A DNA stretch of 64,000 nucleotides from Pyropia yezoensis (taxonomy: Eukaryota; Rhodophyta; Bangiophyceae; Bangiales; Bangiaceae): the NCBI GenBank assembly GCA_009829735.1, contig CM020619.1:5472083-5536082 (forward strand). Direction: 5' to 3'. A program made the position numbers and the translations under genes. Positions 19,826 through 30,977 of this stretch are shown here, piece by piece. The notes below the pieces were generated by a model. The model was not told the origin of the DNA, ran no database searches, and saw only the letters and a program-made list of their open reading frames with translations. Each line of letters begins with the position of its first letter. Positions within the stretch are counted from its first letter, which is position 1.

Positions 19826-21263
19826 TGTGACCCTCGTCGCTGACGCGGGCCGCAGCCCCCGGCCGGTATGGCCCAGGGATGGCGGGGGAGGAGGGCAGAC
19901 TCGCCGTCGCCGACGCGATGGTGGCAGCCCCAGGTGCCGCCTGTGGCGGAGGGGAGGCCGCCGCCGCGGCACGGCGGGCGCGTTTGAGGGCACAGGTGCG
20001 ACCGGCCTGCTGTACGACAGCGGCGCACGCGGCCGACCGCGCAGCCCGTGTGGAGCGGCCGACGGTGCGTCCAGACGACGCGGGCGCGCCGCCCAGGCGC
20101 GAAGCTGCCAGCGCCTGACGCGCCTGCCCACGCCCCGCCCGTGGGCGGGGCGCAGGCGAGCGGCTGCGCTCGGTCGCCGCCCGCTTGCGGGCGGCTACCT
20201 CGAGCGGCAGCGCCACCGAGGCCGCAAAAGCGGTGGCCCGCACCGCGCTCAGGGAGGGCGAGGCCGGCGGCAGAGGGAGCGGCGGGTGCCCCCCGCAGGC
20301 CAGTGTTCCCGTGCCCGGCGGCTGCGCCACGGGGGGGGCTCGCCGGACCCAGCCCCGACGGATGGGGTGGCCAGCTGAAGGGGGAGAGGCAGGCGTGTGG
20401 GGGGGTGCCACCTGGGCGGCGCCTGGGCTGCGGCTCGGCCACGCGGCCCCCTGGCCTACCGCGAAATGGCCGTCGACGGCCGCCCCCGTCACACCGGCCA
20501 TGGCGCTGCCGATAACCGGCGACTCCTGGTCGGCGGGGGCGGCCGCGACCCGGCCAGCAGGCGAAGGCAGGCGGGGGCCAGCCGTAGCGGCCATGTCGGG
20601 CGGCGGGGGTGGGCACGTGTCGGAGGAGGCGGCCGGCGAGGTGTCCATTGCCTCGCCGCCCGCAGCAGCCACGCCAGCTTCGCTCCCCGCCGTCCCCGCT
20701 GCGGCCGGCTGGCCGGCCCCTTTCGCGGCCGATTCTAGGGCGGCAGCCGGCTGGGCTGTCGTTGCGGTTGGCGGCGCTGTGCCGTTTTCGGCGACGGCGC
20801 CGCGGGCCGGCTGCTGCGGCTGCCGGCCGGCCGCCAAATCAGCGTGTCGTGGCGGTTGGCAGCTCGGGGTGGGGCCCCCAGGTGACGCCAGGGCTGTGCC
20901 TCCGCCCGAGTGCGACGCCAGCATGCCCTGAATGCGGGCACGCAGCGCCGCACGCAGGTGGGGGGGCATGGCCGCACGGGCGGGGAGCTGGGCCAGCTTG
21001 GCCTCGAGGCGGCGGTGGCAAAAATCGGCCGCCGCCTCGGCCGCGGCTGCACCACCCAGGCCGCGCCGACGCGCGGCGCCCAGGAGGACCCGGGCCCACG
21101 GGTCGGCGTCGGGAAGGAGGCGTAGCACAGTGGCCGCACGCCCCTTCCCCACCGCCAGCCGAAAAGTGTCCGGCGCCGCAGCCACCACCGTCAATGCGGT
21201 GGTGGCGCCAAACCGGTCGACGTCCACAAAACTGTGGGCGTCGACCCACGTGACGTCCGCCAA
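19818..21263 (-). CDS. ORF1 of LINE-like fragment 1
   Basis: 481 codons, Ala/Pro/Gly-rich. The N-terminus (MADVTWVDAHSFVDVDRFGA, then a hydrophobic TVVAAAP stretch) looks like folded protein. The rest is low-complexity and rich in proline and alanine, with Arg patches around residues 350-440. No known nucleic-acid-binding fold is recognised. It ends in HNE-stop, and the stop overlaps the ORF2 ATG by 8 nt (19818-19825). Tightly overlapped stop and start codons are known to couple ORF1 and ORF2 translation in some LINEs such as SART1. The frame is open, but whether it is expressed is unknown. Confidence 0.5.
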   Translation of the reverse strand: MADVTWVDAHSFVDVDRFGATTALTVVAAAPDTFRLAVGKGRAATVLRLLPDADPWARVLLGAARRRGLGGAAAAEAAADFCHRRLEAKLAQLPARAAMPPHLRAALRARIQGMLASHSGGGTALASPGGPTPSCQPPRHADLAAGRQPQQPARGAVAENGTAPPTATTAQPAAALESAAKGAGQPAAAGTAGSEAGVAAAGGEAMDTSPAASSDTCPPPPPDMAATAGPRLPSPAGRVAAAPADQESPVIGSAMAGVTGAAVDGHFAVGQGAAWPSRSPGAAQVAPPHTPASPPSAGHPIRRGWVRRAPPVAQPPGTGTLACGGHPPLPLPPASPSLSAVRATAFAASVALPLEVAARKRAATERSRSPAPRPRAGRGQARQALAASRLGGAPASSGRTVGRSTRAARSAACAAVVQQAGRTCALKRARRAAAAASPPPQAAPGAATIASATASLPSSPAIPGPYRPGAAARVSDEGHNE

Positions 21264-22481
21264 CTACGTGCGCATTCGGTGCTGACGGACGTCACGGGAC
21301 TCCCCCGAGGCATACACAGTCTCGAGGGTGGGGGCGTTGGCGGGGCGGCGGCGGACACGGCCAAGCTCCGCCACAGCTGCGGCGGCACGAGCGTCGGCGC
21401 GGACGGCGGCACCTCCCGCACCCCGGCCAGCACCCACAGCACCACCCGCGCCAGCACCCCCGGCACCCCCCTTCGGCAGCCCTCATCGCACGGCAACCAC
21501 ACTCCTCGGCTGCGTCAGGGGCACCCTCCGCCGCCAACGCACGACGCGCACCAGCAGCAGCACCGCCGCCGCCAGAGGCGCGGGCGTCCCGCCCGCCCGT
21601 CGTCGGCGCCCGGCCGGGGCCGTCCGCAAGGGCGGGTGACACGCAAGGGCGGGCGTGGTTGCTGAGACCGCGCTGCACCGCCGCCACCCAGCCGCCCGTT
21701 GCCCCTCCGGCGGCGGCAGCCCCGCCTGCTGACGGAGCCGCCAGCGAAGGGTCTCGCGGGGCGGCGAGGGAAGCGTCGACAGCGCGGCCACCCGCCATGC
21801 CACGCCCACCCACACCCGCACCCTCACCCTCGCCCACTCTTCTCCCTCCCTCCCCGCGTCCTTGTCCTTTAGGTAGAGCGTGTAGACCTTGAGGTAGTAC
21901 CGGTTGAACAGGTAGACGAGGAAGACCTTGACCCGCTCCGCCCCATCCACCTTGCCGGCCGCCACCGAGACCCGCTGCCGCCTCCCCCCGAGCCGTCCCT
22001 CACAGCAGAAGCACCACCCGCCGCCGCGCCACCCCCGCCGCGACTGCACGCCACACCGAGCGAGGTCCCACCCCCGCCAGCAGCACCACCCGCACCGCCA
22101 CACAACCCAGCAGCACCCCGCGCACACGCAGCACCACCGGCACCGGTGACAACAGCGCCGCGAGCGACACCCACGCGGCCGACTTCGGCCGACGCCGCCG
22201 CGCCGCGCCCAGCCGCCCCCGCGGCCCCGCCACACGCGCCAGCGCCGCAGACACGACGAGAGGGCACGTCAGCAGGAAGGCCGCCAGACGCCGGGGCGCC
22301 CGCCGCCCGGGAAGCCGCAACCACCACGCCACGACCCGGAAGAGGAGCAGAGGCACCCCCCCCGCCAGCCTACCGCGCTCCCCCCTCGCCAACCGACGCC
22401 GCCCGGCCAGGCCGCGCGGCACACCCCCGCACAGAGGGAGACAGGGCGGAGCCAGCCCAGCCGCCCCCCGGGGTAGACATC
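21264..22481. other. region between LINE fragment 1 and B1; one possible exon
   Basis: GC-rich with no full gene recognised. On the minus strand around 21880-21960 a short stretch reads KVFLVYLFNRYYLKVYTLYL with strong C/G-ending codons. It stands out from the low-complexity frames around it and could be a short exon or part of the LINE leader. The rest may be 3' tail of LINE fragment 2 and 5' leader of fragment 1; this is inference. Confidence 0.35.
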
Positions 22482-22486
22482 CCCGC
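22482..22486. repeat. left target-site duplication of B1 (CCCGC)
   Basis: Five bases immediately left of the B1 LTR, repeated at 30973-30977 immediately right of the other LTR. Confidence 0.85.
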
Positions 22487-22955
22487 TGTGGCAAAAACCA
22501 CATGCACACACGGCACCCAAGTTGGGGCGGTGTGCAAGGGCTGCACCCCGTGTCGGGGGAACCGGAAGAAGTGCAAGTCGCACACACTCTGTCCCTGTTG
22601 TGGGGCAAACCCCCCACGGACAAACAAGAGGATGGTGTGTGGTCCAACAGTTTCTTGGTCGGGACGGGGACGCAGGGCCAAGCCCCGCTGTCCCTCCCCT
22701 TATCCCCCCAGGGTCCACTCAGAATCTCGCCACTCAGAATCTCCCACCCCAGCACCTGCCCACCGGGCCTCACGAAAATTCAAGACGATAAATGCAGAAA
22801 ACCCTCAAATCCAAGTTGGATTTACTACTAAGCTAACTATCCCAAACTTAGGGAATATGGACCCAAATGCAGGGGGAGGAACGGATCAGGCTAGTGGCCT
22901 GCCGCCCCTTGCATGGCACGTGTTGCCCCCCTACCTGGGGGTCAATACTGCCACA
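22487..22955 (-). repeat. family B 3' LTR of B1 (469 bp)
   Basis: Begins TGTGGCAGTA and ends GCCACA on the minus strand. Partner at 30504-30972, third copy at 60090-60558. A purine-rich tract on the minus strand (GAGGAGAGGGGAG, 22956-22968) abuts it and is the likely polypurine tract. Confidence 0.93.
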
Positions 22956-22968
22956 CTCCCCTCTCCTC
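22956..22968 (-). promoter_or_regulatory. polypurine tract of B1
   Basis: Minus strand GAGGAGAGGGGAG directly upstream of the 3' LTR, the expected site of plus-strand DNA priming. The same sequence lies at 60559-60571 in B2. Confidence 0.65.
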
Positions 22969-23122
22969 AGTTCCGACCGACCCGGTCGGCCCTGTGAGGG
23001 GGTGCGTAAACGCACGTCTCGGCGTTGGGGGCGCGACTTGCTGTCCCCCATCGAGTACGTAACATGGATGTGGAGGCGGTCACGTTGACCGCCCCTCTCC
23101 TCAAGCTTGCCCACTCGGCAGC

Positions 23123-24802
23123 TTGCTCTCCTCAGTTCACACTTCACCATCACCACCACCTCCCCTTCACCTTCCACTGGGCCGCCCCACGCTGGGGAGG
23201 CCACCCGTCTACCCACGATCCGAGTCCCCCTCAACTCGAGGCGGGTCTCGCGCCGCGATAGCCAGAGCGTCTCTCCCCAACTTGGGGAGAGTCATGGCGA
23301 TACCGGGAGTGGAGTCGGACTCTCTTGACGAGCGTATTGAGGACACCACCTACGGTGCAGCACCCGCCGGGACTTCCGGCGGGGGCTCCGCGATCGCTCC
23401 GGGGGATGGGACTCCCGCGTCTCCCGGCTTTTGGTTGACGGCGGGATCTCCCCCTGAGGCGGGACACGTTGTCCCGCGGGAGGCCTTGGGGCGGTGGTTT
23501 TACCCCGCTTGGCCTCTCTATGAGGAGGGGTTGACTGTTCTTCGCTGTGGCCGACTTGGCGCAGCGATGGGTCGGGTATGGGACCGCCTACGGGAGAAGT
23601 ATCCCCGTAGGGTCGGGTTCCCTGCCGGCTTCAGGACGGACCAGTTTGCCTTCCTGGACGATGAGGAGGTTGAGGACGTTCAGCGTGCCAAGGCCATGGT
23701 GGACCGCGGGGGAACTATCCCGGGTCCCGGCGACTTGCCGACCTTAACTTGGGACGCGGTGGCAACTCGCCCCCCGTACCTTCACGAGGCCGATCCGCAC
23801 ACTCATCACTTTGACGTGCGGATGGAGGAAGACTTCCGGCGAGGTCCCTACTTGGTGACCTCGGCTCAACTTGAGCTTCCACAGCAGTCTGCTGCCAGTA
23901 AGGAGCAGTACTATCCGAAGAAGCCCGAGTGGTGGCCTCAAGTTGAGGTCCCCTACGGGTTCCCGGCGTTGCTGCCACGGTTGCTTGACCACTTCGGCTC
24001 TGTCATGTTGACGGCTGGCCCTGATCACCTGGTGTGGGCCATGTTGGCCACCCAGTGGCTCCTCGAGGTCATGTCGACCTGGGTGTCTCGTGTTCAGCGG
24101 CGGGGAGTGCTCTGGCATCTCCCCCTCCGGCTCATCCAAGGTTCGGAACAGCTCACCCCTCAGCTAGTTGCTGAGGGGTGCTCATCAGGACAACTCACTC
24201 TACTTGAGGAGATGCTCCGCCTCCACAAGATCATCGAGTGGGAGAGCATTGAGCACAAGTTGCGCCGCCCCACTCGTGGGCCCAAGGACGATGGCGCACT
24301 TCGCCAGTTCGTATGGGTCGGTCGTGAACTTCACGACGGCCGTGTGGTCCTACGAGAGGGGCTGGGCATCGGGGACTACCCGTATGCCCCGGGGGTGGAT
24401 CGCCACACTGCGCCACCCCCGGACAAGCCCATAGTTATGGCCGTGCCCTCAAATGATGACCATATGACTCAACCTACTGCGGGGGCCCCAAGTCGGGGTC
24501 GCAGTTACACCCGGGTAACGCCACCTCGGCGGGCCCCTCCGCTTCCTCCTGTCCCCTACCAGCCGCACGGGAACATCCCGATCAGCGTGGCCGTGGAGTC
24601 ATCCACCCCGGTGTCCCCCATCTTGGGGGCCACCCTCCTGACGGTATGCCCCAAGTTGGTGTTACCGCCCACGCAGGCAGTGAGGGGAGGCGCCACGCTT
24701 CCAACGCACGCGCCCAAGCTGGGTCGCTTGCAGGCGGTGGTGCAACTTTTACCACGTCCTGTCCGTTTACGGTGCGGACCCCATCGTCACTTTCGATGGT
24801 GA
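23123..24802 (+). pseudogene. antisense protein of family B, incomplete copy in B1
   Basis: Plus-strand frame convergent with pol, nearly identical to the first three quarters of the 704-codon frame of B2. A likely start is the in-frame ATG at 23294 (MAIPGVESDSLDER); the upstream codons are Pro/Ser-rich and may be leader. The folded part has WFYPAWPLYEEGLTVL, RPPYL, EQYYPKKPEWWPQVEVP and LWHLPLRLIQGSEQLT. The C-terminal basic RS-rich part known from B2 is not present, and the frame instead runs into pol sequence of the other strand. It is taken as a broken copy. Confidence 0.6.
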
Positions 24803-27800
24803 AGCGCCGCCCATCAGTACGAAGGACCTGGTACGGCTTCTTCGTCTGGAATACCAACTTACCCCCAGTTGGGGTGTGTGAGTGTACCAGCACCCAGTCA
24901 CCCTGCTCGGGGACATGCTTGGCGTTGCGCACCTTTTTGTCAAAGGTACGCTTGTAGCGCTTTTGTGCTTTGTCCATCTCAGCCCTGACTTTAGGGATGA
25001 GTTTTTCAAGCCTAGCAGCGAGCTCCGCCTTACTCTCAGTAGGAGTAGGCGTACTGCCGCCATCCTCCCTAGTTGGGAGCGACCGCCTCGCGGCAATAGA
25101 CCGCACGCGACGGGGGGTCACAAAAGCGAGGGGTACTTCCCCAGTAGATCAGTAAACCTGCGAATTGTAGGCAGTAGTAGGAATAGTAATGTATTGGTCC
25201 CACGTTTTCACGTGCTCACTCACATAGTGGCGCAGCTGCCAAACAATAGTTTTGTTGAAGCGCTCCACCTGCCCATTAGCTTGTGGGTGGTAGGGGGTGG
25301 CATAGTTTGCCTTAACCCCCAACATATCCAGCACTCCCTGGAACAGTTCAGACGCAAATTGCGGTCCATTGTCCGATAGTGTACTATCCGGAATGCCATA
25401 CGCGGCAACCCAGTCATCCAGGAAGGCTGACACGACCGACATGGCCGTGATCTTCGCCAGTGGGATCGCTCGCGTAAGTTTCGTGAAGCGGTCACAGATG
25501 ACCAGGAGGTACTGGTTGCCCTCCTCGGTCACGGGCAGTGGCCCAAGGATGTCCATTGCCAACGCGGCAAAGGGCTCCTTGGCCGGGAAAAATAGCATAG
25601 CCGTACTAGGCCGCCGTTCCATCAGACGGTTCTGTGCACAACTTGTGCAGGCAGCCACCCAACTGTAGATGTCCACCACCATGGACGACCAGTAGTACCT
25701 GGTCCTCAGGGTCTGGTACAGTTTACTAGACCCCAGGTGTCCACCTGTGGGAGCGTTATGCTCCCTCTCAAGGATACTGCCCTTGAGGGATGCGGGGACG
25801 ACAAGTTGTTCAGCCCCTTGGAATACCCCCCTCCTCATGAGGAGGCCATCGACTCCCAGAAAGAAACGCGTTTCCACCACTGTATCCAGTGTATCCCTCT
25901 GCGACTTGCAGAAGGGGTCCTCGGCCTGGGCCTTCACCACCTCGTCCAGGGACAGGGGCAAGTACTTCTTGTTCCCTGGCGCCTCGGGGTTCAACGCCTG
26001 ACCCGAGCACGTGACTACCCCCACGATGGGGATGTCCTCATCGACTGGGTAAGTGTCCAGCCCCTCGGTCGGTACCCGATAAAGGCCGTCGGCAAGGGCA
26101 TGTTGCCTGCCGGGTCGGTACTCAATGTCAAAGTTGAAGGGTGCCAGTCGCACCCTCCACCGGTTGAGACGAGTGTTCGTACAGTCCGTCTTACAGATGA
26201 ACTGCAACGCGCGGTGGTCACAGCGGGTGAGGAACTTCTCACCCTCTAGGTAGTGACGAAGTGACGTCACCGCCCACACCACTGCGAGTCCTTCCAACTC
26301 AGTGACTCCGTAGTTCTTCTCGGCCGAGTTCAGCACCTTGCTGAAGTATCCCACCGGCAAGTACTCCTTGTCCGGCTGCTGCTGAAGCAACACACAACCA
26401 AGTTGGTCGTAGCTAGCGTCCACATCCAGGATGTAGTGACCTCCCAACCTGGGAATAGCCAAGATGGGGGGCTTCAGCAGAAGGTCCCGAAGAGTCTCAA
26501 AGGATTCCTGCTCCACCCGACTTGGGGGAGGCAGGTGCTTCGGTAGCGTTGAGCTCACTAGCTCATTCAACGGCTTCGCCACCTTGGCGAAGCCCTTGGT
26601 GAAACGTCGGTACACGGTACACATCCCGAGTAAGCTCCTCATCTGGGTCTGGGTCCGGGGGTACTGAGCCTTACGAATGGCCCTCAAGTTCTTCTCGTTA
26701 ACACTGAGACGCCCCGGACGGACAACATGTCCCAAGTACTCCACCTCTTGAGTGAAGAGGTGGCACTTACTCGCCTTCAGCGACACACCGGCGTCAGCAA
26801 GTAGCTTGAACACCTGGCCAAGATGGCCAATGTGTTCCTCTGGACTTCGGGAGAACACAATAATTTCGTCTAGGTACACGAGACAGATCTGCCACCGTAC
26901 ACCGGCCAGAATTATGTCCATAGCGCGCTGGAAAGTTGCCGGCGCGTTGCACAGTCCAAACGGTTGTCGCTTGCACTGGTAGGTACCACAGTTACAGGTA
27001 AAGGTAGTTTTATGCCTGTCTTCCGGGGCAATGGGAATTTGCCAGTACCCCGCGTTACAGTCCAGGGTAGCGAACACGTTTGCCTCCCCCCGAGAGTCCA
27101 GACAGTCGTCCATCCTAGGTAGGGGATAACTGTCCTTCACCGTGCTCTCGTTGAGCTTACGGTAGTCGATACAAAACCGGGGGGTCCCATCAACTTTGGG
27201 GACGATAACCACCGGACTCGCCCACTCGGCGTTGCTGGCCTCGATTACATCGAGGGCCTCCATGCGGGCGACTTGCTCCTTGACGAGGGCCCTTGAACGA
27301 GGTCCTCCCCTATACGGTTGTTGGCGTATAGGGGGTGCACCGGGCTTCAACTCGATCCGGTGTTGGGTGGCTCTCATGAGTCCCAATTGACCATCCCACA
27401 ACTTGTGATATTGGTCCAAGAGGCGTTCAACTTGAACCCTCAACCTGGGTGGGACACCCTCCATGTTCACATGGGGCCGAGGAGAGGCGGCCGACTTGGC
27501 TTGATGCTTCTCCTTTCCGGACTTCGGGTCGCTACTCGCGCCCGCATTGAGGGTGACGGCCACTACCGGTCCCTCATGTTGGTCGATATAGCCGAACTTG
27601 GCTCCCGACTTGAAGTACTGGGGCGACTCAGGTTCATAACCTAGATCCCCCACGGAACCCCGGCACTGGAGTCCATCGTGCCAAGGGCAACATGCACTTG
27701 GTGCTTGCGAGCAAGACGGGGGTGAGGGTGCACCAACCCGTTCCCCGTATAATCAGTTACAACGTCAGCGTGCGCCACCGAGTTGGGAAGCAACGTGACT

Positions 27801-28441
27801 TTACGGGCTAGACGCAGGGTAGCAGTAAACCCTTCCCTCTCAGAGCAAACAGGCTTTGACTGTGAGACTGTCACAGGAGCCACAGACTTTCCCTTACCAA
27901 GGATGGGGATGGTCTCCCCATTCATCAACTTGACCCAATACTCAGGGCCACAAATCAAAGGCACTTGTGTTACAACATAAGGGGTACCCAGAAGCAGGGG
28001 TACCGATATATTCTCGACTACTCCATAGGTCACGTCGACCTGATGGGTTCCCAACCTAGTTGGTAGGGTCACGGCGCCAACGATGGGAAGTACCCCACCA
28101 TTGATACCGATCAGATGGTCAGCTTTAGACCTCCAGGGTTGGAGCTTCACCTCCTTTGGTAATAGCGACTTGCGTATCAAGGAGGATCCTGACCCAGTAT
28201 CAAGTACGATACGGGCACAACAGGCGCGGCCGGGGGCAAGTTGCACCCGTCCAGCCACCTGGAAGTTCTCACCCGTCAGCACCGCGATGACCCGACGTGG
28301 GTTTACGTTCTTGGGGAGTCCTACCCGAGGTGGGCGGACTCCCTTAGGTCGCCGCAGTATCCGGCACGGTTGGTTCGTCCTCCTGGCCCACTTGGCCGAG
28401 GCTGCCGTTGTGAGCTTCGGACGACCAGCCCCAACGGTCAT
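24680..28441 (-). pseudogene. pol: Pol region of B1: protease, RT, RNase H, integrase
   Basis: Protease block VLDTGSGSSLI near 28220, RT and RNase H blocks (PRFCIDYRKLNE, GYWQIPIAPEDR, NYGVTELEGLAVVWA, RCDHRALQF). Integrase HHCC region (NAPTGGHLGSSKLYQ ... CTSCAQNRL) and core (MDILGPLPVTEEG, LSDNGPQFASELF), then a GPY/F-type tail (KKPYQVLRTDG). The order is Ty3/gypsy. The region is broken about three times. The longest open stretch is 25149-27653, with the protease in a separate open stretch at 27641-28441. Confidence 0.88.
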
Positions 28442-30408
28442 TCGTTTCCCGCCGACTTGGCGTCCGAATCTGAGGGCGGGGAGGAAGACGACGAGTCCGA
28501 GGACGACGCTTCCGCCTCCTTCGCCGAGGGTGTGGCGACCGCCACTACCGGTCGAGACCCACCCTCGCGGCGTGAACGTACTTCGTTCGTAGCCGACTTC
28601 CTACTCGCATTCCTAACAAGTTGTTGAATGCGTTTACTCAACTTGGGGCAATCAGATGCCCAGTGTCCATCGGAGTTGCAGTTGCATCACCAATTTTCAG
28701 TTCCCGGAGGGGTCTTCCCGACTGGGGAAGACGAAGAGGTACCCTGGGAAGTTCCCACGGCAGCTACCACCCTTTCCTTGCGGATTCGGCGCGCCTCCCT
28801 CAGCTCTCTGGCCTGGCGCGCCTCCTCCCGTTCCTTGGCCAACTCGGCCTGACGCTCCTGGCGTTGTTCCTCCCGCAACTTGCGGTAGGCCTCACCTCTG
28901 CGGTAGGCGAACCTAGCGAACTCGGCCAGGGTCGCCCGGGCAGTGTTATGCTCCCGGGTCTCGCTCCGGACTGACCAATGGAGTCCCTCCACAAACCAAC
29001 TCTTCACCACAGCTTGTGGATGAAGAAACCCACAAAGATTGTTGAGCTTACGAACTCGCTCCGCAACGGACAACTCGTCCTCGGCCTATTCGTGATGGGC
29101 TTGCGTAAACTCCTCGACTTGAGAAGCCAACGCCGCTTCATCAACCATGGCTCTCAACAACCAGTTGACGAGCTCCAAATAGGACGTCACCTCCCCAGCG
29201 CCTCCACTTGAGGAGCTGGGCATGACGGACATAAGTTCTGTCCGCAGGTCGCCCTTCGTAAACTCCTGTAGCATGTAAAAAGCCATGCCTTCACTTATGG
29301 CATTGTCGTCACAGGCTTTTGTGAAATGACGTAGAAACTCAAAGACACGGAGGGGGGGAGTTCCATCCCACTCCGCTTTGTGCCCAAAAGAATGAAGTGC
29401 ATTCTTCTTGGCACGGCCCATGGCTCGGGCCTGGTCAGGACCATACGCCACCGAGATGTTGTGGAGGGCGTAGGTCTCACAGTCAAAGATCCTCTGGTAG
29501 ACCGGGTTGGCTACCTGGATCTTTGGCGGCACCTCACGTTGAGGGAACAGCCGCTGTGGCACTGGGGAAAGTTAACCCTCCGCGCCTGTAGTCCGGCGCG
29601 GCGCGCTTGGTGTAGCCCCCGGCGTTTCCGGGGGAAACTCCCCCATGAAGGGCGTGCGCCCCACCGAGTATGGTGTGGCTCCCTCGTTGGGAGTCACAGG
29701 TGTCGCCCCCTGTTCGGGGCGACCCGAGATAGGCGTCAGGAGGGATTCCCCCTGCGCCTGCGGGCTCGAAAGCCCCAATCCGGTCTGGACATTAAGGCCA
29801 TCTGGCAAACTCGCCACAATCTGATTCAGAATAGTATTCGTCATCGTGACCACCAGGTCCGGCAAAGTCTGCCGTAACACATTGGTCGCCTCCCGACGGA
29901 CAGTCTCCGCGAGGAGTGGATTGACGACTCCAGTTGAGTCTCGGTCCGCCTCCGGGAGTCCACCTGAGGGGTAACCACGATCCTCAGGGGTCTCAACCGG
30001 GGGCATGGGCGCGAGCCCATCGCCGACCAACGGAGGTCCGCCGTCCTCCGAAAGCCTAGTTGGCGACGGCTCCAAGCCAAAGTTGGCTCCAACCCGAGTG
30101 GAACCCGCGGGGACAGTCCTCACCCCTTGGGACGTTCCCGTTGAGTATACCACACGGTGGCCAGACTTCGGCCCACCCACATCAGAAGTGTCACCCGAGT
30201 GAACTCCCGACTGAGTCGGGGTGGCCTGTTGCCCGCCCGCGCTTCCATTCTTGCTGGCTTGAGGGACCTCTAGTCCCTCTGCGACCCCAGGTAAACCCAC
30301 CAGTGTCTCACCAGTATTCGAAGGCACTGAAGTACGTGCGTCACTCGTGTACTTCCCGGACGACGGGGGGTCCGAACTAGCCATGTTGGCTGACGATCCG
30401 TATGACAC
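28438..30408 (-). pseudogene. gag: Gag region of B1
   Basis: The N-terminal part (30408-29572) is Gly/Pro/Ser/Thr-rich with no clear fold. A capsid-like helical part follows at 29562-29086 (YGPDQARAMGRAKKNALHSF, FLRHFTKACDDNAISEGMAF), closely comparable in pattern to the family A capsid (FLHRFVKACNDNDVSEGKAL). Then a coiled-coil-like Arg/Glu-rich part at 29073-28687 and a CCHC-like cysteine/histidine cluster near 28660. It is broken about three times. The shared K-A-C-D/N-D-N block supports common descent of the A and B Gags. Confidence 0.75.
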
Positions 30409-30484
30409 GGTCCAAGTCCACCAGTCTTCTGAGACAGAGGGCCCCCTACACCCGGGCGCACCCGGAGGTAAAGCTTACCTCTGT

Positions 30485-30501
30485 CCCCTGCTGCTCCACC
30501 A
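30485..30501 (-). promoter_or_regulatory. primer-binding site of B1
   Basis: Minus strand TGGTGGAGCAGCAGGGG, 2 nt inside the 5' LTR. All 17 bases equal the family A site at 13376-13392. Confidence 0.75.
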
Positions 30502-30503
30502 AA

Positions 30504-30972
30504 TGTGGCAAAAACCTCTCGCACACACGACACCCAAGTTGGGGCGGTGTACAAGGGCTGCATCCCGTGTCGGGGGAACCGGAAGAAGTGCAAGTCGCAC
30601 ACGCTCTATCCTTGTTGTGGGGCAATCCCCCCACTGACAAACAAGAAGATGGTGTGTGGTCCAACAGTTTCTTGGTCGGGACGGGGAAGCATGGCCAAGC
30701 CCCGCTGTCCCTCCCCTCATCCCCCCAGGGTCCACTCAGAATCTCGCCACTCAGAATCTCCCACCCCAGCACCTGCCCACCGGGCCACACGAAAATTCAA
30801 GACGATAAATGCAGAAAACCCTCAAATCCAAGTTGGATTTACCACTAAGCTAACTATCCCAAACTTAGGGAATATGGACCCAAATGCAGGGGGAGGAACG
30901 GGTCAGGCTAGTGGCCTCCCGCCCCTTGCATGGCACGTGTTGCCCCCCTACCTGGGGGTCAATACTCTCACA
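30504..30972 (-). repeat. family B 5' LTR of B1 (469 bp)
   Basis: Same length as the partner at 22487-22955. Its inner edge is followed by the PBS and its outer edge by the CCCGC target duplication. Confidence 0.93.
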
Positions 30973-30977
30973 CCCGC
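30973..30977. repeat. right target-site duplication of B1 (CCCGC)
   Basis: Copy of 22482-22486. Five base pairs is the usual duplication for Ty3/gypsy integrases. Confidence 0.85.

Larger units (their letters stand above)
17424..21263 (-). mobile_element. LINE-like retrotransposon, fragment 1 (5' and RT part)
   Basis: Minus-strand, very GC-rich non-LTR-type element. An ORF1 (21263-19818) overlaps the start of an ORF2 that has a C2H2/CCHC zinc-finger region and a reverse transcriptase. The copy stops at about 17440, just after the RT catalytic box, so the thumb, the C-terminal zinc finger and the endonuclease are missing. Loss of the 3' half is unusual, since LINEs normally lose the 5' end. 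The missing half resembles fragment 2 at 30978-33375. The ORF2 frame is interrupted at least twice (between about 19148 and 19084, and near 18600). An N-terminal finger, RT and C-terminal nuclease recall R2/NeSL-type LINEs; that family assignment is tentative. Confidence 0.7.
22487..30972 (-). mobile_element. Ty3/gypsy family B, copy B1
   Basis: Minus-strand element bounded by two 469-bp LTRs and flanked by CCCGC target duplications, so its ends are intact. Order on the minus strand: LTR, PBS, gag, pol, convergent plus-strand frame, PPT, LTR. Coding parts are broken about half a dozen times, and the pol/antisense junction is shorter than in B2. The LTRs are about 98% identical by eye, hence young. 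The target is LINE-like fragment 2 at the end of its endonuclease region. Family B is clearly related to A (pol order, chromodomain-like end, PBS, antisense gene), but the sequences are well diverged. Confidence 0.92.

Noticed and set aside
18077-19843. 588-codon plus-strand open frame, Arg/Pro-rich
   Set aside because: It is the complement of the LINE-like ORF2, and very GC-rich DNA leaves all frames open. Composition is Arg/Pro/His low complexity without fold-like blocks.
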